Shown here piece after piece: positions 17,172 through 24,654 of a stretch of 45,586 bases of DNA. The DNA is from an uncultured Christensenella sp. (GTDB lineage: Bacteria; Bacillota; Clostridia; Christensenellales; UBA1750), in contig CAJJNQ010000020.1 in the NCBI GenBank assembly GCA_905193155.1, positions 1 to 45,586 on the forward strand, given 5' to 3'. The notes under the pieces were generated by a model. That model saw only the letters and a list, made by a program, of their open reading frames with translations, made no database searches and was not told the origin of the DNA. The number at the start of each line of letters is the position of its first letter. Within the stretch, counting starts at the first letter, position 1. A program made the position numbers and the translations under genes.

Positions 17172-17987
17172 TCACTCCTCCCGAATATATGCGCTCTTGA
17201 GGTCAAAGAGGTGGTTCATCGGCCCTCTGCCCTTGCCCAGGTCGAGCATGGCTGCCAATGCGCCGGAGATGTAATCCTTGGCGCGCTTCACTGCCGTGCT
17301 CAAATCCTCGCCGCAGGCCAGCTCCGATGCAATCGCGCTGGAGAGCGTACAGCCCGTGCCGTGGGTATTGGGGTTGTCGATGCGCTTGCCGTAGAACCAC
17401 TCCGCTTTGCCGTTCCGATAGAGCAGGTCGTTGGCATCGTTTAAGTCATGCCCACCTTTGAGCAGGACGGCGCAGGCATAGTTTTCCGAGATGAACTTAG
17501 CCGCCTTTTCCATGTCGGCGGCGGAACGAATCTCCATGCCGGAGAGGATTTCCGCTTCAGGGATGTTGGGCGTGACAACCTCCGCCAGGGGCAGCAGCTC
17601 GGCTTTGAGCGTATCAACCGCCTCGTCCTGCATCAGCTTGGAGCCGGAGGTAGCCACCATGACGGGATCGACCACGATGTGCTTTGCGCCGTATTGCTTC
17701 AGCTTCTGCGCGATGACCCGGATCAGCGCGGCATTGGAGACCATACCGATCTTGACCGCATCGGGGAAGATGTCCGTAAATACTGCATCCAGCTGCGCAG
17801 CCAGAAATTCCGGCGTGGATTCCAATATGCCGGTCACGCCGGTGGTATTCTGCGCCGTCAGGGCCGTGATGGCGGTCATGGCGTAAACACCGTGGGCGGA
17901 CATGGTTTTCATGTCCGCCTGAATGCCCGCGCCGCCGCTGGAATCGCTCCCCGCGATGGATAATGCCGTTTTCATTTTCGTACTCAT
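17172..17987 (-). CDS. thiD: Hydroxymethylpyrimidine/phosphomethylpyrimidine kinase ThiD
   Basis: 271-residue ribokinase-fold enzyme that phosphorylates HMP twice to HMP-PP. Visible: IAGSDSSGGAGIQADMKT substrate loop at the N-terminus, VDPVMVATSGSKL, TPNIPEAEIL, and anion hole GTGCTLSSAIA with catalytic Cys. Start ATG 17987 (MSTKMKTALS) with GAGG 9 nt upstream; the longer frame from 18026 is discarded. The stop lies 5 nt before tenA. It acts on HMP made by TenA and imported by ThiW. Confidence 0.96.
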   Translation of the reverse strand: MSTKMKTALSIAGSDSSGGAGIQADMKTMSAHGVYAMTAITALTAQNTTGVTGILESTPEFLAAQLDAVFTDIFPDAVKIGMVSNAALIRVIAQKLKQYGAKHIVVDPVMVATSGSKLMQDEAVDTLKAELLPLAEVVTPNIPEAEILSGMEIRSAADMEKAAKFISENYACAVLLKGGHDLNDANDLLYRNGKAEWFYGKRIDNPNTHGTGCTLSSAIASELACGEDLSTAVKRAKDYISGALAAMLDLGKGRGPMNHLFDLKSAYIREE

Positions 17988-18041
17988 GATGCTTTTCCTC
18001 ACTTTGTCGATTTTGCATTTTTCCATCGCAGAAAGCCACTT

Positions 18042-18557
18042 TTACTTCAGCTTATTCTGGATGGTTTGAAGCGCGCCGTTCTTCTTCAGCGCAAACAACA
18101 CCGCACCCGCAATGGTCGAGCCCACTGCCGTGGAGATCAGGAACGGCACGATATAAGCATAGAACGCGACATTCGCCGCCGAAACGTTCATGAACGCAAT
18201 GGCGATGGGGTAGGCCAGCAGACCGCCGAGCACACCGGTGCCAATCACTTCGCCCAACAGGGCGGGAAGCAGCTTTTTAGTGTATTTCCACACCAGACCG
18301 CAAAGCAGCGCACCCACCATGCTGCCGGGGAATGCCAGCAGGCTGCCCAAACCGGTCAGGTTGCGGATCAGCGCCGCCAGAAAGCCGACGCCCAACGCAT
18401 ACCACGGCCCCAGCAGGATGCCCGCCACGACGTTGACCATGTGCTGCACCGGCGCACACTTGCTGCCGAACACGGGGAAGGACAACAGACTGCCGACCAC
18501 GGCGATGGCGACGAGAAGACCCGCAAGGGTCAGGCGAATGACAAGATTGCGTTTCAT
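18042..18557 (-). CDS. thiW: ThiW, S component of an ECF-type thiamine-precursor transporter
   Basis: 171 residues, about five transmembrane helices: LAGLLVAIAVVGSLLSFPVF, VNVVAGILLGPWYALGVGFLAAL, SMVGALLCGLVWKY, LGGLLAYPIAIAFM and FLISTAVGSTIAGAVLFAL. The sequence FGSKCAPVQHMVNVVAG and the glycine-rich loops match ThiW, linked in the literature to hydroxyethylthiazole uptake. The energising ECF A/T subunits must be encoded elsewhere. ATG at 18557 with AAGGAG 10 nt upstream. A hairpin-rich leader (18600-18770) lies between this gene and thiE. Confidence 0.88.
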   Translation of the reverse strand: MKRNLVIRLTLAGLLVAIAVVGSLLSFPVFGSKCAPVQHMVNVVAGILLGPWYALGVGFLAALIRNLTGLGSLLAFPGSMVGALLCGLVWKYTKKLLPALLGEVIGTGVLGGLLAYPIAIAFMNVSAANVAFYAYIVPFLISTAVGSTIAGAVLFALKKNGALQTIQNKLK

Positions 18558-18599
18558 TTGAGTTTTTTCTCCTTTTGAATTGAGCTGAGGGCGGCAAAA

Positions 18600-18770
18600 G
18601 CACGACAAAAAGACAGCCTCCCTCGCGGGAACAGCATGAAAGTTGTTTTTCTGCTGGTCGGTCGAGACTTGCTGGTCTCCTCTCACGCCGGAACACGGCT
18701 TCCCATCGCTGCTTTTGTTCACGCCGCAGGGCGCTCCCCCTCCGGCGGGCTCTAAACAGAGCAGTGCTTT
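18600..18770 (-). ncRNA. Unassigned structured leader upstream of thiW
   Basis: The 277-nt thiE-thiW gap holds no gene but at least six consecutive hairpins in minus-strand order: GCTCT-AGAGC (18749-18762), CGCC-GGCG (18722-18747), GCCG-CGGC (18687-18699), GAGAC-GTCTC (18664-18679), CAGCA-TGCTG (18632-18656) and TCCC-GCGA-GGGA (18619-18630), then GGCTGTCTTTTTG. The motif GACCAGCA occurs twice and could pair alternatively with TGCTG or GGCTG, as in a switch. No TPP core (CTGAGA, GACCTGAT) is present. The order GGGAAGCC then AGGAGACC faintly recalls the 3' half of cobalamin riboswitches, but the 5' core is not convincing. Confidence 0.45.
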
Positions 18771-18834
18771 GACGATCCTCCTTTTCCCCTTCAAAGTGAT
18801 TTATCTCAAATGCGCAAAGGCAATGAGGTCGAAT

Positions 18835-19473
18835 CTATATAACCATCTGATCCGCGATGCCGCGCAATATTTTGCATTCCCGCTCAATATCTTCCGCAGC
18901 AAAAATGCCGGAAACCACAGCGATGCCCGCTATGCCCGTGCCCGCAAGCCCGGCCGCGTTTTCGCGATTGATGCCGCCGATGGCGACCACGGGGATACGC
19001 ACCGCCGCACAGATTTCGCGCAGGGTCTCCTTCGTCATGGGCTTTGCGTTGCGCTTGGTAGACGAACCGAACACCGCGCCGCTGCCCAAATAATCCGCGC
19101 CCGCGTCCTGCGCGCGCTTTGCCTGCTCCACGGTCTTGGCCGTGACCCCGACGATCATGCCGGAGCCCAAAATCCCGCGCACCGCCGAGGCTTCCATATC
19201 CTCCTGCCCGACGTGTACGCCGTCCGCGCCGCTTTTGCGGGCAATTTCCACATTGTCGTTGATGAGCAGCGGCACGCCGAAGCGGTGGCAGAGCCGTGTC
19301 ATTTCGACGGCCTCCTGCAAAAAGGCGCTTTCCTCCAGCTCCTTTTCGCGCAGCTGCACGAGCGTCGCGCCGCCCAGCAGCGCCTGCTCGACCTGCTGCA
19401 TCAGCGTCTGCCCCCGCAGCCAGCTGCGGTCCGTCACCGCATAAAGCCGCAGGTTATCCTTCGTAAAGTTCAT
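18835..19473 (-). CDS. thiE: Thiamine-phosphate synthase ThiE
   Basis: 212-residue TIM barrel that joins HMP-PP and hydroxyethylthiazole phosphate to thiamine phosphate. Motifs: LRLYAVTDR at the N-terminus, VQLREKEL (substrate Arg and Lys), LLINDNVEIA, DGVHVGQED, GVTAKTVEQAKRA, DYLGSGAVFGSSTK (diphosphate loop), VAIGGINREN. ATG at 19473 lies 20 nt inside the end of thiM with GGGAG upstream, so the two are coupled. Confidence 0.96.
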   Translation of the reverse strand: MNFTKDNLRLYAVTDRSWLRGQTLMQQVEQALLGGATLVQLREKELEESAFLQEAVEMTRLCHRFGVPLLINDNVEIARKSGADGVHVGQEDMEASAVRGILGSGMIVGVTAKTVEQAKRAQDAGADYLGSGAVFGSSTKRNAKPMTKETLREICAAVRIPVVAIGGINRENAAGLAGTGIAGIAVVSGIFAAEDIERECKILRGIADQMVI

Positions 19474-20260
19474 AGCGCGCTCCCTTCTCCAAATCCTCCG
19501 CCGTCAGATGAAAAACCGCGTCGATGATGCGGTCGCGATAGGCGGCGTTTCCATCCTCCGGTTGAAGTCTCCCCTGTGCGATTTCACCGCACAGCCCCAT
19601 AGTGCAGGTCGCAGCCAGCGCCGCCCGCAGCAGATTCTGCGGATTTGCCGCCACATAAGCGCCGGTCAATGCAGAAAGCTGGCAGCCCGTGCCTGTGACG
19701 GTGCGCATCATCGGGTGTCCATTGTGCACGCAATAGAGCGCTTCCCCATCCGTAACCAGATCGGTCGCTCCCGACGCAACAACCACCGCGCCGGTTTTCT
19801 TCGCCAACAACCGTGCGCTTTTTTCTGCCGAAGCGGCGGAAGCATCTGCATCCACGCCGCACCGTCCTGCCTCGCCGCCGATCAGCGCCGCAATCTCTGA
19901 GGCGTTGCCGCGAATCACGGAAAGCTGCACCTGCTCCAATATCCTTGAGCTTGCCTCGCGCCGGAAGGCCGAACAGCCCACTCCCACGGGATCGAACACC
20001 ACAGGACGTCCCATCCGGTTGGCTTCGCGCCCCGCGCGCAGCATTGCTTCAACCTTTCGTGGATTGGGCGTGCCAAGATTCAGCACCAGTCCGCCGCACA
20101 GCGACGTGACCTCCTCGGCTTCCTCCATCTCGTCTGCCATGATAGCCGATCCGCCGCAGGCCAGCAGCAGGTTGGCGCAGTCGTTCGCCGTGACATAGTT
20201 CGTGATGCAATGCACCAGCGGCCTATTTTCACGGACATTTTGCAGCATCTCTCCCAGCAT
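19454..20260 (-). CDS. thiM: Hydroxyethylthiazole kinase ThiM
   Basis: 268-residue ribokinase-fold kinase that phosphorylates salvaged hydroxyethylthiazole. Motifs: RPLVHCITNYVTANDCANLLLACGGSAIMADE, LNLGTPNPRK, VVFDPVGVGCSAFR, VIRGNASEIAAL, VTGTGCQLSA (catalytic Cys). Start ATG 20260 has GGAGGG at 5 nt; the ORF's MCKRRAG extension would put the start inside the ribosome site. First gene under the TPP riboswitch. Confidence 0.96.
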   Translation of the reverse strand: MLGEMLQNVRENRPLVHCITNYVTANDCANLLLACGGSAIMADEMEEAEEVTSLCGGLVLNLGTPNPRKVEAMLRAGREANRMGRPVVFDPVGVGCSAFRREASSRILEQVQLSVIRGNASEIAALIGGEAGRCGVDADASAASAEKSARLLAKKTGAVVVASGATDLVTDGEALYCVHNGHPMMRTVTGTGCQLSALTGAYVAANPQNLLRAALAATCTMGLCGEIAQGRLQPEDGNAAYRDRIIDAVFHLTAEDLEKGARYELYEG

Positions 20261-20280
20261 ACCGGCCCTCCTTTTACACA

Positions 20281-20314
20281 AAAACGGAGCATCGCCCGAT
20301 GGACGATACTCCGT
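20281..20314 (-). terminator. Terminator (expression platform) of the TPP riboswitch
   Basis: Minus-strand 14-bp stem ACGGAGTATCGTCC / GGCGATGCTCCGT-type with two wobble pairs and a 3-nt loop, followed by TTTTTGTGT, between the aptamer and the thiM ribosome site. Transcription attenuation by thiamine pyrophosphate is therefore likely. Confidence 0.9.
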
Positions 20315-20336
20315 ATGAAAAGCGTACTTTTCCCGC

Positions 20337-20420
20337 CTCCCTACGACGGCATTACCCGCATCAGGTCAATGGGTCGAAGGGAACACCTTCCTCTCAGCCT
20401 GTATGATGCAAGCTCCCCTA
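20337..20420 (-). promoter_or_regulatory. TPP riboswitch (THI element)
   Basis: Minus-strand sequence has the conserved blocks in order: AGGGGAGC, GGCTGAGAGG, ACCCATTGACCTGATGCGGG (with GACCTGAT), TAATGCCGTCGTAGGGA. This is the TPP aptamer with its P2/P3 and P4/P5 arms. It lies just after a strong promoter and before a terminator and thiM. Confidence 0.97.
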
Positions 20421-20427
20421 ATGGACA

Positions 20428-20456
20428 AGTATAGCACGCACGGTATTTGATGTCAA
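20428..20456 (-). promoter_or_regulatory. Strong sigma-A promoter of the thi operon
   Basis: Minus strand: perfect TTGACA (20451-20456), 17-nt spacer, TATACT (20428-20433). The start point falls just before the riboswitch. Confidence 0.88.
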
Positions 20457-20466
20457 CGCATTGCCG

Positions 20467-21879
20467 TCAGACGCGGATCTTGGTCCACTTGCCGGAGCCG
20501 AAGCGCCACAGTGTCGCGATCAGGCGGGCAAACTGGTCGATGGTCACGCCCACCCATGCGCCGATCAGCCCGAATTGCAGCGGATAACACAGCACATAGG
20601 AAAGCAGCGGGCGCAGGAACAGAATGCTGACAAACGAAACTGCCGCGACAAACTTGGTATCGCCCGCGCCGCGCAGGCAGCCGGAAAACACCACCTGCGA
20701 GGTCTGCGCGTAGGTGATGAACGCCAGGAAATACAGCAGCGGAATGCCCGCGCGGATGATCTCCGCCTCGTCGGTAAACAGACGCATGATGGGTTCGGCA
20801 CAGGTGAAGAACAGAATGCTGAGCACCGTGGAGATGAACAGCGCCAGCCGGTTGCCAACCTTGCCGTAAATGATCGAGAGATCCGGCCGTTTTGCACCGA
20901 GGTTCTGCCCGACGAGCGACGCACACGCTACCGAAAGACCGTCGCCAAAGGTAAAGGACATGCTCATCGCGTTCATGGCGATCTGGTGGGTCGCAAAGGC
21001 CTGCGTGCCGAGACCTGCGACAATCTTGGCATAGGTGAAAAAGCCGATGCGCATGAACGCCTGCTCCACAAAGGCGCTGAGTGAAATCGAGGCCATGGAA
21101 TGCAGCGAGAGCTTATCCATCAGCCAGCTGCACTTCATCCGCAGGCTGAGGAAGCCGTCGTGATACAGCAGCGAGATGATCGCAATCACCAGCGACACCA
21201 CCGAGCCGATCACCGTTGCAATGGCCGCACCCGCAACGCCCAGCGCCGGAAAGCCGCAGTGCCCGCTGATGAGCAGATAGTTAAACACCATGTTGACCAG
21301 ATTCGCGGCCAGGTTCGTCACCATGGAGATCTTGGTGTTGCCCGCACCGCGATGCGCCGCGTTGATGGTCATCGAAAGTCCGTTAAACAGTGTGCCGACC
21401 ATGATGATCTTGAAATACGTCACCGCCATGTCCAGCACATCTTCGCCTGCGCCGGCAAAAATCATCATCGGTCGAGCAAAGAAATACCCAAGCGCACTGA
21501 GGACAATGGCAATCACAGCACTGAGCAGCATCGAAAAGCGAAGACAGCGATTGGCATCCAATCGCTCCATCGCACCCTTTCTCCGAGCAACAATCGCCGT
21601 GACAGAAACGTTGAGCGACATGATGGTAGCCAGCACGATCATCTTAGGCTGATTGGTCAGGCCAACAGCGGCGATGGCTCCGGAACCAAGCGCCGAAACC
21701 ATGATGGTGTCGATCACGCCGACCAGCCCCACCAGCACCGCTTCCAGCGTAGACGGCCAGGCGATGCGGAACGCCGTCTGGTAGATTTCTTTATTGGTCG
21801 GCAATTCCCCGCAGATCAGTTCCTGTCGAACCATCTTGCGGGGAATGAAAAAATCGCGTATTCGATCTGTGAGTTTCAT
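20467..21879 (-). CDS. MATE-family multidrug/cation antiporter
   Basis: 470 residues, twelve predicted membrane helices in two homologous bundles. MATE signatures: IAWPSTLEAVLVGLVGVIDTIMVSALG, AIAAVGLTNQP in helix 1-2, NAAHRGAGNTK at the end of the first bundle, and the matching FSGCLRGAGDTKFV in the second. MATE proteins export cationic drugs or metabolites with Na+ or H+; the substrate is unknown. ATG at 21879 with GGAGGAG 9-10 nt upstream, own promoter at 21935-21963. Its 3' end lies just upstream of the thi promoter, in the same orientation. Confidence 0.93.
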   Translation of the reverse strand: MKLTDRIRDFFIPRKMVRQELICGELPTNKEIYQTAFRIAWPSTLEAVLVGLVGVIDTIMVSALGSGAIAAVGLTNQPKMIVLATIMSLNVSVTAIVARRKGAMERLDANRCLRFSMLLSAVIAIVLSALGYFFARPMMIFAGAGEDVLDMAVTYFKIIMVGTLFNGLSMTINAAHRGAGNTKISMVTNLAANLVNMVFNYLLISGHCGFPALGVAGAAIATVIGSVVSLVIAIISLLYHDGFLSLRMKCSWLMDKLSLHSMASISLSAFVEQAFMRIGFFTYAKIVAGLGTQAFATHQIAMNAMSMSFTFGDGLSVACASLVGQNLGAKRPDLSIIYGKVGNRLALFISTVLSILFFTCAEPIMRLFTDEAEIIRAGIPLLYFLAFITYAQTSQVVFSGCLRGAGDTKFVAAVSFVSILFLRPLLSYVLCYPLQFGLIGAWVGVTIDQFARLIATLWRFGSGKWTKIRV

Positions 21880-21934
21880 AAAAAAGGCTCCTCCCCCATC
21901 TGTGTTTCCGGTGAAACGTTTTCTTTATGTTTTC

Positions 21935-21963
21935 ATTATAACGAAAGCGTAAAGAAAATGCAA
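21935..21963 (-). promoter_or_regulatory. Promoter of the MATE gene
   Basis: Minus strand: TTGCAT (21958-21963), 17-nt spacer, perfect TATAAT (21935-21940). 56 nt upstream of the start. Confidence 0.65.
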
Positions 21964-21988
21964 ACACAGTAGGGAAAGGAGCCATCGC

Positions 21989-23239
21989 TTAGTCCATAGA
22001 GATCACGTTCTCGGTCTGGTCGGGATCGTCTGCCGTGACATAGCGCAGCTCACTGCCTACGCGGCGGATCGCACTGACGGGGACGTTTTCCAACGCCTGG
22101 CGAAGATCGCCGTCGGTCGTGCGGCAGCGGTAGAGCATCTGATCATCCTGATTGATGAAATAGACGTTTTCGCCCAGCACCGCCAGCTGTTTCGGCAGCA
22201 CAGACTGCACTTCGAGCACCTCACCGTTGTTCAGGTCATAGCGGAAAACGCCTTCACGGCCCTCCATTTTGGAGAAATACACCGCGCAGCCCGCCGCGTC
22301 CACGTCGGCATACGGCGCCTGCTGCACCGCTTCAAATAGCGACTTGCTGCATTGCAGCAGCGTTTCATTCTCGCTTCTCCAGGTGTTCCAGCCGTTCTTT
22401 TCTGCAATCTGCGCATCGCTCAGTCCAAAGCAGCTCAGCGCCTGTCCGCCGTCGAGCCCCGCTTCGGTCTGCGCGTCGCAGTGATAGGATTGACCGTCCA
22501 GCGTCAGCACATTCCAGGCGTATTCACCGTCTTCCGAAAACACCACGGCATTCTCCACGCCGATCTGATCCAGTAAAAAGCTGTAGCTCTCGGCATAGAA
22601 GCTGCTATCCTGTGCAAGTCCCTGCACCAGTGCGCTGTAAAGGCGGCAATCCTGCGCTTCGTTGTCCTGCTGCACGGTTTGCGCTACGACCTTGTACAGC
22701 GAGATCGCTGCGGAAAGCTGAGAACTGTCCTCCGGCACGGCAGCGTCTAACAGACGCGTCACTGCGTCGTCAAACTCGGCCGCTTTGGTCACACGCTCCT
22801 GCACATCCGCCGTCGTGTAGGTGATCTTAGCATTACCGTCCGCGTCGCGCACCACATCGTTAAGCGTTCCCCATGGATTTCTCGTCAGCAAAAACGCCCT
22901 TACACCGTCAAACTGCGCCTCCGTCGCTTCCACGCCGCTCAGATCCGCCGCATCCGCGCCCTGGCGAATTGCTTCAACCAAGCGAGAATACAGTTCCTGC
23001 GAAAACTTTTCGCCGTCTGCAAAGGCACTGGGTACAACGTCAGGGCGATAGGTCACGCTGCCGAGCTTTTCACTGCCGCTTATCATCTGCACTTCCTGTT
23101 CAATCTCAGGCGAAGGCGTGATTTCCGGTGCCTGTACAGTGTCCTCGGGCAGTTCCGTCTCCAGCTGCACATGGGGTGCAGAACATCCGGTCAGCAGAAC
23201 CCATAACGCAATTGCACTTGCAAGCCATCTTTTTTTCAT
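21989..23239 (-). CDS. Lipoprotein with catalytically dead transglutaminase-like domain
   Basis: 416 residues. Lipoprotein signal with lipobox LLTGCS, then an acidic Pro-rich spacer (ELPEDTVQAPEITPSPEIEQE). The middle (about 70-275) has the transglutaminase-like layout: a helix before the Cys position (LAQDSSFYAESYSFLLDQIGVENAVV) and the His/Asp hairpin (GEYAWNVLTLDGQSYHCDAQ). Active members have Cys in the first (VCEGYA type) and HAWN in the second; here Cys is replaced and His is Tyr, so no catalysis is expected. The C-terminal 120 residues (GREGVFRYDLNNGEVLEVQS, VYFINQDDQMLYRCR) resemble DUF5050-type beta-propeller blades. ATG at 23239. Confidence 0.75.
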   Translation of the reverse strand: MKKRWLASAIALWVLLTGCSAPHVQLETELPEDTVQAPEITPSPEIEQEVQMISGSEKLGSVTYRPDVVPSAFADGEKFSQELYSRLVEAIRQGADAADLSGVEATEAQFDGVRAFLLTRNPWGTLNDVVRDADGNAKITYTTADVQERVTKAAEFDDAVTRLLDAAVPEDSSQLSAAISLYKVVAQTVQQDNEAQDCRLYSALVQGLAQDSSFYAESYSFLLDQIGVENAVVFSEDGEYAWNVLTLDGQSYHCDAQTEAGLDGGQALSCFGLSDAQIAEKNGWNTWRSENETLLQCSKSLFEAVQQAPYADVDAAGCAVYFSKMEGREGVFRYDLNNGEVLEVQSVLPKQLAVLGENVYFINQDDQMLYRCRTTDGDLRQALENVPVSAIRRVGSELRYVTADDPDQTENVISMD

Positions 23240-23264
23240 AATTTATTCACCTCTGTATAGCAAA

Positions 23265-23304
23265 GGGCGACCGGCGAAAATACAATCTTTTTCGTCGGTC
23301 GCCC
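23265..23304 (-). terminator. Terminator downstream of the foldase gene
   Basis: 17-bp inverted repeat (GGGCGACCGACGAAAAA / TTTTCGCCGGTCGCCC with one wobble and one imperfect end) with a 7-nt loop, followed on the minus strand by TTTG. The U-tract is short, so efficiency is uncertain. Confidence 0.7.
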
Positions 23305-23334
23305 TCATCTTCATTTCACCTCAAAAATTCCGCA

Positions 23335-24531
23335 TCAAAGCTTATCGGTCTTGATGTCGGGGTTGACTTCCTTGACCCAGGCTTCCACCTGCTGATCGTA
23401 AGTCGTGCTCTTCTTATCGGTGAGCATGGATTCCATCAGCGAATCCTTGACATCTTCAAAAGTCGCCTCGCCCGAAGGCACGGTGGACACACGGCGGATG
23501 ATGTGGTAGCCAAAGTCAGAGGCGACCAAGCCAGAGGTCATGCCGTCCTCGGTCAGTGCCGCACAAGCGTCGGCAAATTCGGTCACAAAACCGGTGTCAC
23601 CCGCATAAGTCAGATAGCCGTTTTTATAGGCTTCGTTCTTCATGCCGGGATCCTCGCCGTATTCTTCCATCAGGGCCTCGAAATCGCCACCCTCGTCCAC
23701 GAGCTTGAGCACGCTTTCGGCCTTCTCGCGGATGGTCAGCAGATACTCCTCGCGCTTTTCGTCGGCTGTCGCCGCGACGGTTTCATCGTCGTCCGCGCGC
23801 AGGTTCTTGATGTCCTGCTTCTGCTCGTCGGTCAGCGAAATGAGGATATGCTTGATATAGTAGCATCCCTTGGGGGTGTAGTAAATGGTCGCGCCGTTTT
23901 CAAAGTCGGAAACATACGCGGAAAGATCCGCATCGTACTTTTCCTTCGCGGCGGCAACCTTATTGGCAAATTCGATCTTGGCCTCTTCCTCGGTGACCGT
24001 GACGTCCTTGGTCACATAGTCGTAGAGCTTATCGGAAGAGATGCTGGCCACGCTGTTTTCCTTCATCTGGTCCAGCGTCAGGCCATACTGGCTCAGGTAG
24101 TTTTCAATGGTCTCCGCAGCCTTGACTTCAGGATCCTCCACCGTATCATCCGTCTTGAAGTTCTCGACCAGCGCGGCATACTGTTCGTCATACCAATCCT
24201 GGATTTCCTGCTCGGCGGCGGCCTTTTCCTCATCCGTCACCTGATCCAAGCCGAGCTCCTTGATCTTCTTCTCCAGAACCTTATCTTCCACCATCTGAGC
24301 GATGTAGTTTTCCTTGAGCGTCTTGAGCTGATCAGCGATCTCTTCACTGTCCTGCGTATAGCCGTACTGCGACAGCAGCGCGTTAAAGCCTTCATTGAAT
24401 TCCGCCTTGGTGATGGTCTCGTCGCCAACCGTAGCCACGACGATCTTCTCCTCGTTCACCGTCACCAGCGAGCAGCCGGCCAGCATCATGACCGCCAGAG
24501 CCACAGCCAGCAGTCGGATAAGTTTCTTCAT
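23335..24531 (-). CDS. prsA: PrsA/SurA-like peptidyl-prolyl isomerase lipoprotein
   Basis: 398 residues. Lipoprotein signal (MKKLIRLLAVALAVMMLAGCS) places it outside the membrane. The helical N-terminal SurA-type domain (VGDETITKAEFNEGFNALLSQYG, about 35-115) and an acidic middle precede a parvulin domain near 225-370 (YYIKHILIS, EKAESVLKLVDEGGDFEALMEEYGEDPG, SDFGYHIIRRV). It should help fold exported proteins; PrsA itself is the nearest named relative, so the symbol is tentative. ATG 24531 with AAGGAGAG at 9-10 nt; the MKKRRVFN extension lacks a ribosome site. Confidence 0.85.
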   Translation of the reverse strand: MKKLIRLLAVALAVMMLAGCSLVTVNEEKIVVATVGDETITKAEFNEGFNALLSQYGYTQDSEEIADQLKTLKENYIAQMVEDKVLEKKIKELGLDQVTDEEKAAAEQEIQDWYDEQYAALVENFKTDDTVEDPEVKAAETIENYLSQYGLTLDQMKENSVASISSDKLYDYVTKDVTVTEEEAKIEFANKVAAAKEKYDADLSAYVSDFENGATIYYTPKGCYYIKHILISLTDEQKQDIKNLRADDDETVAATADEKREEYLLTIREKAESVLKLVDEGGDFEALMEEYGEDPGMKNEAYKNGYLTYAGDTGFVTEFADACAALTEDGMTSGLVASDFGYHIIRRVSTVPSGEATFEDVKDSLMESMLTDKKSTTYDQQVEAWVKEVNPDIKTDKL

Positions 24532-24587
24532 GTTGAATACTCTCCTTTTCTTCAAAAGGCGTTTTACGCCCTTTTCTGCACCTGTCT

Positions 24588-24616
24588 ATTATACATGATA
24601 AGGCAAGACGATGCAA
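24588..24616 (-). promoter_or_regulatory. Promoter of the PrsA-like gene
   Basis: Minus strand: TTGCAT (24611-24616), 17-nt spacer, perfect TATAAT (24588-24593), within the gap to mfd. The foldase thus has its own promoter apart from any read-through from mfd. Confidence 0.65.
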
Positions 24617-24654
24617 ATAATATTCTGTAACCAATTTTTGAACGGAACGGTTTC

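Noticed and set aside
18558..18834. TPP riboswitch before thiW
   Set aside because: The CTGAGA and GACCTGAT blocks are missing; only the upstream aptamer at 20337-20420 has them.
18643..19527. Plus-strand open frame across the thiE-thiW gap
   Set aside because: No ribosome site or domain; it is antisense to thiE and the structured leader.
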